55,458 nt of DNA. It comes from Pseudomonas sp. 5P_3.1_Bac2. Its GTDB lineage: Bacteria > Pseudomonadota > Gammaproteobacteria > Pseudomonadales > Pseudomonadaceae. The notes beneath the pieces are model-generated. The model was not told the origin of the DNA, made no database searches, and saw nothing but the letters and a program-made list of their open reading frames with translations. A program made the position numbers and the translations under genes. Shown in pieces: positions 1 to 9,253 of this stretch; position 1 is the stretch's first letter; every line of letters begins with the position of its first letter. The DNA lies in the NCBI RefSeq assembly GCF_025465995.1, contig NZ_JANLNY010000019.1:1-55458 (forward strand). Direction: 5' to 3'.

Positions 1-20
1 AGATAACGCGGGTTGCTCAT
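1..20 (-). CDS. 5' end of a leftward gene cut off by the window edge
   Basis: Only the first codons are present, reading MSNPRY before the window ends. The start is supported by a strong Shine-Dalgarno sequence, AGGAGG on the minus strand, 4 bases upstream (about positions 25-30). The product cannot be identified from six residues. Its promoter should lie in the long gene-poor stretch to the right, which it shares with the rightward kinase gene. Confidence 0.55.
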
Positions 21-1143
21 GGCACCTCCTAATGGGTCGTATTATGAGGCCTGGAGGTGTCTACGAAACCAGGGGCGATTCAGTTACCCTGCTCAGGGCG
101 AGCCAATACGATGTGCCAGGTCGTCCAGAAGTGATGTACAGCCACTAGGCTTATCGGCGGCTGGCAATCAGATTTTTCCGACCTGAGAAATTATTGAGCC
201 ACCAGTCAGGAATATCAACGAAATGGCGGATATTTTATCCGCCAATAAACCGTTAACGACTATTTGACGCAATGAAACGGAATCATTAAAAAACTTTATG
301 CAGCGCTCTAGAACGCACATCAGGAGTTTCAAGGAAAAAGTGCCATGCCCTAGCGGGACTGCTTAATAGTTGCTTTTTGACATCCTAGGCTTATAAGAAG
401 CCCTAGACTTGAAGATTAAAAATGCTTATAACCCTATAAATATCGAGAATAACTCTCAACAAACACCTAAACTCTCCGCCCAGCGCGTTACGGCTGGCAG
501 AGCGCCAATTGATCTTTTTAAACGCGCTAGCAGATAGCTTTGCAGCAGTCAGCCTGGACAGCAAAAGCCCTGCAACTTCTGCTAACTGGCGGGCAATATG
601 CCAACCGCGAATGGAGTCGACTTAATAGGCCAAGCAGCCGCGCGCCGCCTGTGATGGGCTCCGGCCTTGCTCTTTAAACAATAGTTGCCGTGACCACGAA
701 CGGGGACTGAAAGGCAAAAAAACCCTGCGCCTGCGCTTCACCACGGAGCTCATTTGAGCGTCGACGGCGGCCTAAACCAAAGCGTACAGTCTCAAAGCAG
801 CTAGACTTACTTTAGTACTAACTACAATGAAGCCTTAGGCATCAGGGTTCACAAGGGGTACTGCTCGCGAGGTTGATTGACAAGGCTGCGCATGGGACGT
901 GGGCTTCAGAAATTGCCGACGACCTGCTAAAAGGCCCAGAGCAGTAGGCGTAGCACTGAGTTAGGGCTAATAAATTCAGCCTGCGCGGAATTGAGCTAGT
1001 AGGACAATAAAACTAAAATGGTGAGCAAGGCAGCAGTAGTATTTGGCTAAATAATCTCTAATTGATCCTGCCAATACGCTGTAGGCACTGCCGATGCGCT
1101 TGCCTCTCTCATTCAACAACTATATTTAGGGCACGCATATTCG
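21..1143. other. 1.1 kb stretch without a recognisable gene
   Basis: No reading frame with a plausible start, ribosome site and protein-like composition is seen on either strand. Stop codons are dense in all frames. A short stop-terminated stretch at about 843-946 on the plus strand reads like protein (it contains LIDKAAHGTWASEIADD) but lacks a start and is not recognised; it may be the remnant of a decayed gene. The stretch must hold the promoter of the leftward gene at 20 and probably that of the kinase at 1144. Confidence 0.5.
224..244. repeat. 9-bp perfect inverted repeat
   Basis: The arms TGGCGGATA and TATCCGCCA are exact reverse complements around a TTT spacer. No T-run follows on either side, so it does not look like an intrinsic terminator. 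It lies about 200 bp upstream of the leftward gene at the window edge and could be a regulator-binding site or a small hairpin in a leader. Confidence 0.4.
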
Positions 1144-4110
1144 ATGGAGCTACTCAGCCGCTTCTTCATCGACACCTCCTCTACCAGCACTTATATCCAG
1201 GGCGAACACGAGTTCGGCTTGGTCTTGCTGTCACTGCTCGTGTCGACATTTTCCACCACCATGGCCCTGCTCACGGCGCAAATCGCCCGGCGCACCGAAA
1301 GCATCAGTTATCGTCATTTGGCCATTATTGCCGGGGCAGTAGCCCTGGGGGGTGGGGTATGGAGCATGCATTTCATCGGCATGCTCGCCTATAAAATTCC
1401 GGCCCATGTGCACTACGACACGCAACTGACGCTGCTATCGATTCTGCCGGCCTGCATCACCTCATGGCTGGCTCTGCGGATCTTGGCTAAACCTCAGGTC
1501 AGTAAGTTGCAACTGATCTCCAGCGGCACCTTAGTCGGGCTGGGCATCGGCACCATGCACTACACCGGCATGGCGGCCATGCAAACCTCGCTGGAGATGC
1601 ACTACGAGCCCAGCATCTTTGTCTTATCCGTGTTGCTCGCCGTGGTCTTGGCGATTATTTCCCTGTCGATCCGTTATGGCCTGCGCCAGCGCTTGCGTAA
1701 CCCCACCGTGCGCTTTATCACCAGCGGTTTGGTCATGGGCCTGGCCATTGCCGGCATGCACTACATGGGCATGGCCGCGGTACGCTTTAACGGCACCTTG
1801 GGCGAAGCCGACGATGACATGCTGGTGCTCAACACCACCTATGCATCACTCGCGCTGTCGTCCTTTGCCTTCACTATCACCTTGATGGTCGCCGCGCTGA
1901 ATAGCCTGATTCACTCCCGCGAACTGCGACGCAAAATCGAGGGCAGTAAATCGCGCCTGCGCGCCACGCTGGATACGGCGGTCGACGGCATTATCACCAT
2001 CGACAGCAAAGGCCTGATTCAGGGCGTCAACAAATCGGCTGAACGCCTGTTTGGCTGGAGCGCCGAAGAGCTGGTGGGGCGCAACATTAAGATGCTGATG
2101 CCCGAGCCTGACCAAACGCGTCACGACGGTTATCTGCACAACTACCACAGCTCCGGCACGCCGAAAATTATCGGCATCGGCCGAGAAGTAATGGGCCTGC
2201 GCAAAGACGGCAGCCTGATGCCGATGCGCCTCGCGGTGGGCCGCATGGACTTGCCCGGCGAGTTGCTGTTTGTGGGCTTCGTTACCGACATCAGCGAGCG
2301 CCACGCCCTCGAAGCCTCGTTGCGCGAAACCGCCGACCGCGCTGAGCAAGCGGCCGCAGCCAAGAGCACTTTCTTGGCCAACATGAGCCACGAGATTCGC
2401 ACGCCGATGAACAGCATCATCGGCTTTACCGAACTGCTCCTGCAGGGTGAAGCCAGCTCTGAGCAGCGCAAATACCTGAACAATATCCGCCAGTCTTCGC
2501 GCACCTTGCTCGGCCTGATCAACGATATTTTGGACACCACCAAAATGGAGAAAGGCCGCCTAGAGCTGGAGCACACCGACTTCTCCCTCAAAGGCCTGGC
2601 CATGCAGGTGGAGTCGTCGCTGTGGCCGACGGCACAACCACGCAAGCTGTCCCTGACCACCCATTATCCCGACGACATGCCGCACTACTTTAAGGGCGAT
2701 GCCCTGCGCATCCTGCAAGTGCTGTCCAATATCGTCGGTAACGCGATCAAGTTCACCGAGCATGGCGGCGTCGATGTGCGCTTCAGCTATGAAACGGGCC
2801 GCGTACATATTCAAGTCAGCGACACCGGCATCGGCATGAGTGCGGCGCAGATCGAGTCGATCTTCGCCCCGTTTACCCAAGCAGACGCCTCCATCAGCCG
2901 CCGTTTTGGCGGCACCGGCTTAGGCACCACCATTGCCCGTCAACTGACCGAGCTCATGGACGGGCGCATCGAAGTGCAAAGCCAACTCGGCCAGGGCAGC
3001 ACCTTCCATATCTGGCTGCCTCTGGCCCTGGGTGAAGCACCCGCGGACGCCAGCCAGACCCAGCAACGCATCAGCCTGCCGCCACTGCGTTTCTTGATCG
3101 CCGACGACGTACCGCAAAACCTTGAGCTGCTGGCCTTAACCCTCGAGGGCAATGGCCATCAAGTGAGCATGGCCCATGATGGTGAAGAAGCCTTCAAACG
3201 CTTTATCAGCCACAAGTTCGACGTGATCCTGATGGACATGCACATGCCCGGCACCGACGGCTTGCAGGCAACCCGTCTGATCCGTGCGCACGAGCGGGAA
3301 AATGGGCTCAGCCCCATCCCGGTCATCGCCCTCACCGCCAGCGTCATGCGTGAAGACCAACGCGCCGCGCAGCAAGCCGGCATGGATGGCTTTGCCGTCA
3401 AACCGCTGGATGTGCCACGGCTGTTTAGTGAGATCGCCCGCGTCTTGCAACTCGCTTACGAACAGCCGTCAGCCCCGCCCCAGACCGAGCCTGAGTACGA
3501 GCCTAGCCAGCATGCAATTGATTGGGCCGGCGGTGTTTCACGCTGGGGCAACGAGACGCGTCTGGAATCGGCCATCAGCCAATTCCTCACAAGCGTCAAC
3601 GCTAAGTATCCGCTTAACCCGCATGCGCAAAGCGAAACCGACTGGAAGGACCTGCTGTTTAGTCTGCATGGCATTCACGGTGCTGCAGGCACCTTATCGA
3701 TGCCGGCCATAGCCAGCCTATCGGGCAAACTGGAGCGCTTGCTGCATCAGCAGCGACGCGACGAAGTGCTGCCGCGCGTACCGTTACTGATTGCCCAACT
3801 CGACCACGCCCGTGAAGAAATCCGCCGGCGCGAGCACTGCAGCCCGTCAACTCCAATCTGTGAATACGACAGCAACGCCTGTTTGGCTGATTTAGTGCCG
3901 GACATCCAGGCGCTGATGGCGTTTCTCACCCACAACGAATTGGATGACGAGGCCTTGGAGCGCGTGTGTAACGGCCTCGAACAACTGCAACAAAGCAACC
4001 TATCTCAAAGCCTGCGCAACGCCATTGACAGCTTTGAGTTCCAGCAGGCTCACGCACTGTTGCAAGAGTTAGTTAAAGAGTGCTCCAACCCGGCGACGCC
4101 ACCTGCATGA
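1144..4110 (+). CDS. MHYT-PAS hybrid sensor histidine kinase with receiver and HPt domains
   Basis: A 988-residue hybrid two-component sensor. The N-terminal 250 residues form a seven-helix MHYT membrane sensor with three MHYT-like motifs (MHFIGM, MHYTGM, MHYMGM); the family is proposed to sense diatomic gases through bound metal, which is known for the family but not shown here. A PAS domain follows (about 265-390), then a HisKA domain with phospho-acceptor His416 in MSHEIRTP, an HATPase domain with a DTGIGM motif and a GGTGLG box, a receiver domain with Asp698 in ILMDMHMPG, and a C-terminal HPt-like segment with His842 in LHGIHGAAG. The full phosphorelay is therefore in one protein. The stop codon overlaps the next gene's start (ATGA), which implies translational coupling to the HD-GYP effector. 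Start chosen at the ATG directly before the first membrane helix; its ribosome site is weak. Confidence 0.93.
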   Translation: MELLSRFFIDTSSTSTYIQGEHEFGLVLLSLLVSTFSTTMALLTAQIARRTESISYRHLAIIAGAVALGGGVWSMHFIGMLAYKIPAHVHYDTQLTLLSILPACITSWLALRILAKPQVSKLQLISSGTLVGLGIGTMHYTGMAAMQTSLEMHYEPSIFVLSVLLAVVLAIISLSIRYGLRQRLRNPTVRFITSGLVMGLAIAGMHYMGMAAVRFNGTLGEADDDMLVLNTTYASLALSSFAFTITLMVAALNSLIHSRELRRKIEGSKSRLRATLDTAVDGIITIDSKGLIQGVNKSAERLFGWSAEELVGRNIKMLMPEPDQTRHDGYLHNYHSSGTPKIIGIGREVMGLRKDGSLMPMRLAVGRMDLPGELLFVGFVTDISERHALEASLRETADRAEQAAAAKSTFLANMSHEIRTPMNSIIGFTELLLQGEASSEQRKYLNNIRQSSRTLLGLINDILDTTKMEKGRLELEHTDFSLKGLAMQVESSLWPTAQPRKLSLTTHYPDDMPHYFKGDALRILQVLSNIVGNAIKFTEHGGVDVRFSYETGRVHIQVSDTGIGMSAAQIESIFAPFTQADASISRRFGGTGLGTTIARQLTELMDGRIEVQSQLGQGSTFHIWLPLALGEAPADASQTQQRISLPPLRFLIADDVPQNLELLALTLEGNGHQVSMAHDGEEAFKRFISHKFDVILMDMHMPGTDGLQATRLIRAHERENGLSPIPVIALTASVMREDQRAAQQAGMDGFAVKPLDVPRLFSEIARVLQLAYEQPSAPPQTEPEYEPSQHAIDWAGGVSRWGNETRLESAISQFLTSVNAKYPLNPHAQSETDWKDLLFSLHGIHGAAGTLSMPAIASLSGKLERLLHQQRRDEVLPRVPLLIAQLDHAREEIRRREHCSPSTPICEYDSNACLADLVPDIQALMAFLTHNELDDEALERVCNGLEQLQQSNLSQSLRNAIDSFEFQQAHALLQELVKECSNPATPPA

Positions 4111-5177
4111 ATACCTTAAAAAAGACCCAACGCACCCTCCTGCTCGTCGATGACGAACCAACTAACCTGCAGGTTTTGCGCCATACCTTGCAGCAGGACT
4201 ACCGCCTGCTGTTCGCCAAAGATGGCGCCGGTGCGTTGGAGGTACTGCAGAAGGAACGTCCCGATCTAATCCTGCTCGACATCATGATGCCCGGTCTGTC
4301 GGGCTATGAAGTGTGCAAAACCCTCAAGAGTGATCCGGCCACCGCGAGCATTCCGGTGATCTTTGTCACCGCCTTGAACGAAGCCGCTAACGAGCAGCTA
4401 GGCCTTGAACTCGGCGCCGTGGACTACATCAGCAAGCCGTTCAACCCGCATATCGTCCGCGCCCGCGTACGCACCCATCTGTCACTGGTGCAGGCCGACG
4501 AGGTGCGCAACACCCGTCTGCAAATCATTCGCTGCCTCGGCGCCGCCGCCGAATACAAAGATAACGAAACCGGCTTGCATGTAATCCGCATGAGCCACTT
4601 CAGCAAAATCCTCGCCCTAGCCGCCGGCTACAGTCCTGAGGCGGCCGAGGAGCTGCTACACGCCGCGCCCATGCACGACGTCGGTAAAATCGGCATTCCC
4701 GACGCCATTTTGCAAAAGCCCGGCAAACTCAATGATGAGGAATGGGCAGTGATGTCGCAGCACCCCGTGATCGGGGCTCGCATCATCGGCCAACACCCCT
4801 CCGGCCTACTTAAGCTGGCCGCCAGCATTGCGCTGAATCATCACGAAAAGTGGGACGGCAGTGGCTATCCCAACGGCCTCAGCGGCGAGCAGATCCCCCA
4901 TGCGGCGCGGATTGTCGCCATCGCCGACGTCTACGACGCCCTCACCAGCACCCGCCCCTATAAGCGCGCCTGGTCGGTGGATGAAGCCTTAGCGCTGATC
5001 CGCCGAGAAAGCGGCAAACACTTCGACCCGCAGCTGGTAGAGCTGTTTATCACCTGCATGCCGACCATTATCGAAGTGCAAAACCAATGGGCCGATGTCG
5101 ACCAAACAGAACTGGGGAGCAGCTCAGCGCTACTGGACACAAGCAGCAACCAAGCGATATTAGCCACCCCGTCTTAA
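4107..5177 (+). CDS. REC/HD-GYP response regulator, cyclic-di-GMP phosphodiesterase
   Basis: A 356-residue two-domain response regulator. The receiver domain (1-125) keeps the acidic pair in LLVDDEP, phospho-acceptor Asp58 in ILLDIMMPG and Lys110. The HD-GYP domain (about 140-330) keeps H190-D191 in MHDVGKIG, the HHEKWDGSGYP motif (GYP at 253-255) and the downstream IADVYDALTS motif, so it should hydrolyse cyclic di-GMP. The start at 4107 gives an ATGA overlap with the kinase stop. An in-frame start 27 bases upstream is possible but lies inside the kinase gene. The kinase upstream is the obvious partner: its HPt would phosphorylate this receiver and set phosphodiesterase output. Confidence 0.92.
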   Translation: MNTLKKTQRTLLLVDDEPTNLQVLRHTLQQDYRLLFAKDGAGALEVLQKERPDLILLDIMMPGLSGYEVCKTLKSDPATASIPVIFVTALNEAANEQLGLELGAVDYISKPFNPHIVRARVRTHLSLVQADEVRNTRLQIIRCLGAAAEYKDNETGLHVIRMSHFSKILALAAGYSPEAAEELLHAAPMHDVGKIGIPDAILQKPGKLNDEEWAVMSQHPVIGARIIGQHPSGLLKLAASIALNHHEKWDGSGYPNGLSGEQIPHAARIVAIADVYDALTSTRPYKRAWSVDEALALIRRESGKHFDPQLVELFITCMPTIIEVQNQWADVDQTELGSSSALLDTSSNQAILATPS

Positions 5178-5398
5178 CCCTTCGCCCGGCAGAGCACGCC
5201 ATCCTGCCCCAAGCCTCAGCCCCAAAGCACTCGCCAAACACGAGCTACGCCAGCCACAGGCAGAGCTGCTCCCAAGAGCGAAAGCGCTGCGAACCTGCGA
5301 TCTACCCCATGCCAAACGCAGTTTTGCGCCCTGCGCCACACTAAATGCCCTACGCGGCCCTAAGCAATTGATTAAGTAGAAAAAAATTAAAAAGATTG

Positions 5399-5426
5399 TT
5401 GACAGCCACATCGATACAAGTAGAAT
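5399..5426 (+). promoter_or_regulatory. Sigma-70 promoter of tRNA-Met
   Basis: A consensus -35 hexamer TTGACA (5399-5404) is followed after 16 bp by TAGAAT (5421-5426), placing the transcript start a few bases before the mature tRNA 5' end at 5438. No stringent-control discriminator was assessed. Confidence 0.75.
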
Positions 5427-5437
5427 GCGCACCACTT

Positions 5438-5514
5438 GGCTACGTAGCTCAGTTGGTTAGAGCATAGCATTCATAATGCTGGGGTCCGGGGTTCAAGTCC
5501 CTGCGTAGCCACCA
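5438..5514 (+). tRNA. tRNA-Met (elongator, anticodon CAT)
   Basis: A complete cloverleaf: acceptor GGCTACG pairs with CGTAGCC; D arm GCTC...GAGC; anticodon stem TAGCA/TGCTG with loop TTCATAA (CAT at 5472-5474); T arm with GGTTCAAGTCC; encoded CCA end at 5512-5514. The 5' half matches the well-known bacterial elongator tRNA-Met rather than initiator. Everything from the anticodon loop onward is the prophage-borne copy of the 3' half, because an identical 90-bp segment lies at the far end of the prophage. Confidence 0.97.
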
Positions 5515-5559
5515 TATAAAACAAGGGCTTACCGAAAGGTAGGCCCTTTTTTATTGCCC
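5470..5559. repeat. attL: left copy of the 90-bp prophage direct repeat
   Basis: Identical base for base to 16888-16977. It begins at the first base of the tRNA-Met anticodon loop and runs through the tRNA 3' half, the CCA, the terminator and the last codons of the integrase gene. The match then breaks by a one-base difference in a C-run, followed by diverging sequence. Integration by recombination at the anticodon loop restores a full tRNA gene on the left. Confidence 0.93.
5523..5552 (+). terminator. Intrinsic terminator of tRNA-Met, probably also used by the phage integrase operon
   Basis: The stem AAGGGCTTACC / GGTAGGCCCTT (one T-G wobble) encloses a GAAA tetraloop and is followed by TTTTTT. 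It lies between the tRNA and the convergent integrase, whose stop codon overlaps its T-run. The same hairpin is duplicated in attR at 16941-16970. Confidence 0.85.
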
Positions 5560-6558
5560 TAGTGTCCGCAAAGTGTCCGCATCTTGACCAGTCAACAGAG
5601 CAAACGGCGACAAGCTAAGAGCTGTTGAAAAGTGGTCAGGCGCCAAATGCGAATAGCGCATTGTCATCTTGATATCGCCATGCCCAAGGATTTTCTGCAA
5701 AGCCAGAATGCTACCGCCTTGCATCATGTAATGGCTGGCGAACGTATGCCGCAAAATATGAGTTAGCTGCCCAGGCGTGTGCAGCCCCGTACGCTCATAA
5801 GCTTTTCGAAAAGCCGAACGACAAGAACTAAACAGCCGACCGTTACCCGGATAACCACGCTCAGTTATCAGTTGCTGAATAACAGGCGGTATCGGAACAG
5901 AACGCCCCTTACCGTTTTTAGTCCTGACAAATCGAACCATGCCATTAGCTATCTGCGAACGCGTAATGCTTTCAGCCTCATCCCAACGCGCCCCCGTGGC
6001 CAAACAAATCTGCGCCACTGGCAACGCATGGCTATTTGAAGATGCCGCGCACTCATCCATGACAAGCCGGCACTCAGGGATAGTCAAAAAACTCAGTTCG
6101 ACCTCATCGACCTTAAGCTGACGCAGGTTCGCCACTGGGTTGGCTTCATGCCATACGCCCAAGCGAATCAGCTCATTGAAGACAGACTTAATGTAACGAT
6201 GTTCATGATTGACCGTCGAAGCCGAGCAAGTTTTTAGCCGATCCATTCGAAACCGGCTGAAATCCAAGGCAGTGAGTTCTGACGCAATGGGATTGCCCAA
6301 AAGATCGACAACAGCCTTAGTTCTGGAAAGGCGGTATTTATCTTTCAGAGTGCAGCCGTGCAGCTCATACCAAACGTCCACCAAATCAGACAAGCGCTCA
6401 CCCGGATCACGCCCGCGATGTGAGTATTCGCGCTTAAGATCATTGACCCAGCGTTCAGCCTCAGACTTGGTACGAAACCCTCTTTTGCGCTTGCGAATGC
6501 CTTTTGAGTAATCGAGCCAGAAATCAGCATCCCAACCATTGGCGCTTTTTGAAATCAT
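5551..6558 (-). CDS. Phage tyrosine-recombinase integrase
   Basis: A 335-residue site-specific recombinase that would integrate the phage genome at the tRNA-Met anticodon loop. The N-terminal part (about 10-70) resembles an arm-binding domain, then a core-binding domain, then the catalytic domain with the full set of active residues: Arg191 in TGARWDE, His267 and Arg270 in HILRH, His293 in LGHGD and nucleophile Tyr302 in MRYSH. The start at 6558 is favoured because its ATG overlaps the Rep stop (ATGA); an upstream in-frame start would extend it by five residues. Its last codons and stop lie inside the attL repeat. It appears co-transcribed with Rep at the end of the phage operon. Confidence 0.93.
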   Translation of the reverse strand: MISKSANGWDADFWLDYSKGIRKRKRGFRTKSEAERWVNDLKREYSHRGRDPGERLSDLVDVWYELHGCTLKDKYRLSRTKAVVDLLGNPIASELTALDFSRFRMDRLKTCSASTVNHEHRYIKSVFNELIRLGVWHEANPVANLRQLKVDEVELSFLTIPECRLVMDECAASSNSHALPVAQICLATGARWDEAESITRSQIANGMVRFVRTKNGKGRSVPIPPVIQQLITERGYPGNGRLFSSCRSAFRKAYERTGLHTPGQLTHILRHTFASHYMMQGGSILALQKILGHGDIKMTMRYSHLAPDHFSTALSLSPFALLTGQDADTLRTLGQ

Positions 6559-7835
6559 ACGGCACGCCCCCAACGGACATGCCTTTCCTCAAGCAGATCC
6601 TTGATATGTCGATAGAGGTCACGCTCAGACATACCCTTGCTTGAGTAATGCTCACGAATCACGTTCCAGCAATGCCACTTTTGCAGGAACTTAAACGCCT
6701 TTTTTGCCCCCACCCTCTCCCGCGCCAACAGGCTCACCCAGTTACCAAGAAACAACTCCACGTTTTTCCCGGAGAAACCCCGCGAAGTCTTGTAATAGCG
6801 CTTGTATTCCGTGTCATCTAGAAGCGAATCAACAGGCAGATCGACCCGCACATCATCACGAAGAAGCGTCCAAATAGGTTCATAGATGCCAGGGCGTAAA
6901 AGTAGCTTGAACTGGCGCAAACCATAACGCCAAAGCCCATCTAAATGACCGGCAAAGGAGCCAAAAGAGCGAGTATCAAGCGCAGCACCGCTACGAACAT
7001 CGACGGAGCCACTAGCGAACTGCTGAATAATCGAATGGTGATAACGCAGCTCAATACGCCACACAGGCTGAGCTGGGTCATAGTTCTGTGGGTCGTCATC
7101 ATCGAAGCTATCGCGACGACGCCAAACGCTTTCCCAAAAATCGAGCTTGTCCGTGGCTTTGGCCTGCTCGGTTTTGTTGTAGATACACAGCTGGACCCCA
7201 CCGGCAGAACCAAACATTGAGGTTTCACCACGGCCATACACGCTGGACTTAGTCGCCCAGCTAATTTCATTAATCCCGCTAATGTCGCGATGAGACCTAG
7301 CCCGGCAATGCATGCGGGCGACCAAATCGGCAGGCGGCGCCCAACCCTGTAAATCCAAAGCCAGATGCACGGCGCACTGGTTTATTTCCAGATGGCTGAG
7401 TACTTCACTGGCGTAGTAATCCATGCGGGCTTGCAGGCGCTCAGGTGACAGGTTGTCGATGGTATGAGGTGACACTTCGATTTTCAGATGGGGGCCGATG
7501 GTCTCCAGCTTGGCGTTGAAGTTTTTGATTAGCAGGATGATGCCCAGATCAGCGTTTTGCAGTTTGTATTGATAACCGGAGTCGCGCCCCACCCGCCCCG
7601 AGTGCCAGCGCTGACCAGCGAAATCGACCAAGGTGCCGGGCTTTTCAAACAGGGCCATGACCTCAGGACGAATCAACCCCTTGTAAAGCTGACGCACAGT
7701 ATCCACGCCACAGCGAAGCAAACGAACACCCGATAAATCTACAAACCCAGAATGGCCAAGGTCTAAAAAAAGCAACCCGCTTGCAGACTCAAGACCGGTC
7801 TGCTGATCGACCCTAATGCAATCTTTAACAAGCAT
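6555..7835 (-). CDS. Inovirus replication initiation protein (pII/RstA-like)
   Basis: A 426-residue protein placed and sized like the rolling-circle replication initiators of filamentous phages. The middle holds the segments expected of the phage/plasmid replication family, such as CAVHLALDLQGW (a candidate strand of the nicking domain), VYGRGETSMFGS, CIYNKTEQAK and RIELRYH. It would nick the double-stranded form to start plus-strand synthesis. A good ribosome site, AAGGAAA, precedes ATG 7835. The stop overlaps the integrase start by ATGA, an unusually tight link between replication and integration functions. The family call is by motif memory and context; catalytic Tyr assignment was not attempted. 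Confidence 0.85.
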   Translation of the reverse strand: MLVKDCIRVDQQTGLESASGLLFLDLGHSGFVDLSGVRLLRCGVDTVRQLYKGLIRPEVMALFEKPGTLVDFAGQRWHSGRVGRDSGYQYKLQNADLGIILLIKNFNAKLETIGPHLKIEVSPHTIDNLSPERLQARMDYYASEVLSHLEINQCAVHLALDLQGWAPPADLVARMHCRARSHRDISGINEISWATKSSVYGRGETSMFGSAGGVQLCIYNKTEQAKATDKLDFWESVWRRRDSFDDDDPQNYDPAQPVWRIELRYHHSIIQQFASGSVDVRSGAALDTRSFGSFAGHLDGLWRYGLRQFKLLLRPGIYEPIWTLLRDDVRVDLPVDSLLDDTEYKRYYKTSRGFSGKNVELFLGNWVSLLARERVGAKKAFKFLQKWHCWNVIREHYSSKGMSERDLYRHIKDLLEERHVRWGRAV

Positions 7836-7905
7836 TCTTTATTTTCCTTTTATTGAACGTTTGCCACACTTTCTAAAGCCATTTATCTGACGTGTTACAG
7901 GGACG

Positions 7906-9249
7906 TCACGGGGCGCTCTGCGCGTGCCCGGCGAGGCCTCCCGCTGCGCGTAAAGCCTCACCGGGCCGCCAGAGCGACAAATCCACCCAAGGCTTAGTCG
8001 AGTCAGGCACAACAACGGAATCGCTCAGGCGATGAATACGGGCCGTTAGCAGCACCACAAGATTCGTGGTACGGATACGCTCTGACTCAGAACGAAAAAT
8101 CCGGCCCAAGTACGGAATATCCGAGAGGAACGGGACAGCCGACACCGACTTGTCGATTTGCTGGGAACGCAAGCCGCCCAACAGCACACCCTGCCCATCC
8201 TTGAGCTGCACCCGAGTCAACACCCGGCGCGTGTTTGTGATGATGTCGGCGGCGGTTTTGTCATCCGATACGCTGGAGGCGGACTGACTCACCTGCAGCT
8301 CGATAGCGTTGGCCGGCGTAATAAAGGGCGTGACTTCAAGGCTGACGCCCACATCCTGGCGCACGATGGTCTGGAACGGATCGGAGGCAGGTGTAGAGCC
8401 GCTGGTGGTTTGCCCGGTGATAAACGGGACGTTCTGGCCGACGACGATAGAGGCCGACTCACGATTAAGGGTTAGCAGTTGTGGCGTAGATAACAGCCGA
8501 CTATTGCCGCTGGTTTTGATCGCCTGCAGGAAGGCGGAAATGGTCGGGCCGGTAAAGGTCAGGCTAAAGCCCAAATCCGAGCGATCGCTGCTACGCAATG
8601 AAGCCCCGGCAATATCCAAATGATCAGTCTGAGCACCCACGTTTAGCCCAAGTGCCGAGAAGTCATCATCAGACAGCTCAGCAATAACAGCAGTAATTTC
8701 CACTTGGCGGCGTGGCTGATCTATTTCTGCCAAGACTTTTGCGATGGCATCCAACTGCTGACGAGTACCGGTAACGATAACGGCGTTGCTGGTCGGTGAC
8801 GGTGTGACCATCAGCTGGCTAGGCGTGGCATCTTGGCCTTGAGTACGTGAGTTGAGAACGTCGCGCACAGACTGCTCAGCGAAATCCGATTGCAAATGCT
8901 GGAGCTGAAACACCTGAGTAATCAGCTCAGGGGATACCGGGATAGCTTGAGCGCTGATCCTGATACCACTGGGCGTAGAAGAGAAGTGAAAACCTGAGGA
9001 CTGCACAGCGTTCTCTAGGAGTTGTTCCAGCTCGTTAGGGCCGTTGTAACTGGCGAAGATTGACACCGGCGCCGAGCGTATATCGGAACCGACTACAACC
9101 GATTTGTTGAGCTGCACAGCGGCCCACTCAACAAAGTCTTGCAGGGTGGCATCATAGAGTTCCACTCGCTCGGTAGCCTGCACCGAAGCGACCAGCAGGC
9201 TAAGCAGCAAAGAAGCAGCCCGAAGGCCGGTAGGGACGCGAACAGACAT
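7906..9249 (-). CDS. Phage-encoded secretin (pIV-like) for virion export
   Basis: 447 residues from ATG 9249, with ribosome site AGGTG. A signal peptide (about 1-25, LLLSLLVASVQA) is followed by a short secretin N-domain (VELYDATLQDFVEWAAVQLN), a second N-domain region ending in VTGTRQQLDAIAKVLAEID, and the beta-barrel secretin core (about 185-405) with LLSTPQLLTLNRESASIVVG and GVLLGGLRS. It should form the outer-membrane pore through which virions leave. It starts 4 bases after the Zot stop, so the two are surely co-expressed. Some inoviruses borrow a host secretin; this one carries its own. A longer in-frame start at 9303 would sit inside zot and lack a signal peptide. Confidence 0.9.
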   Translation of the reverse strand: MSVRVPTGLRAASLLLSLLVASVQATERVELYDATLQDFVEWAAVQLNKSVVVGSDIRSAPVSIFASYNGPNELEQLLENAVQSSGFHFSSTPSGIRISAQAIPVSPELITQVFQLQHLQSDFAEQSVRDVLNSRTQGQDATPSQLMVTPSPTSNAVIVTGTRQQLDAIAKVLAEIDQPRRQVEITAVIAELSDDDFSALGLNVGAQTDHLDIAGASLRSSDRSDLGFSLTFTGPTISAFLQAIKTSGNSRLLSTPQLLTLNRESASIVVGQNVPFITGQTTSGSTPASDPFQTIVRQDVGVSLEVTPFITPANAIELQVSQSASSVSDDKTAADIITNTRRVLTRVQLKDGQGVLLGGLRSQQIDKSVSAVPFLSDIPYLGRIFRSESERIRTTNLVVLLTARIHRLSDSVVVPDSTKPWVDLSLWRPGEALRAAGGLAGHAQSAP

Positions 9250-9253
9250 AGGG

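Noticed and set aside
224..244. Intrinsic terminator
   Set aside because: No T-run on either side and no gene ending nearby.
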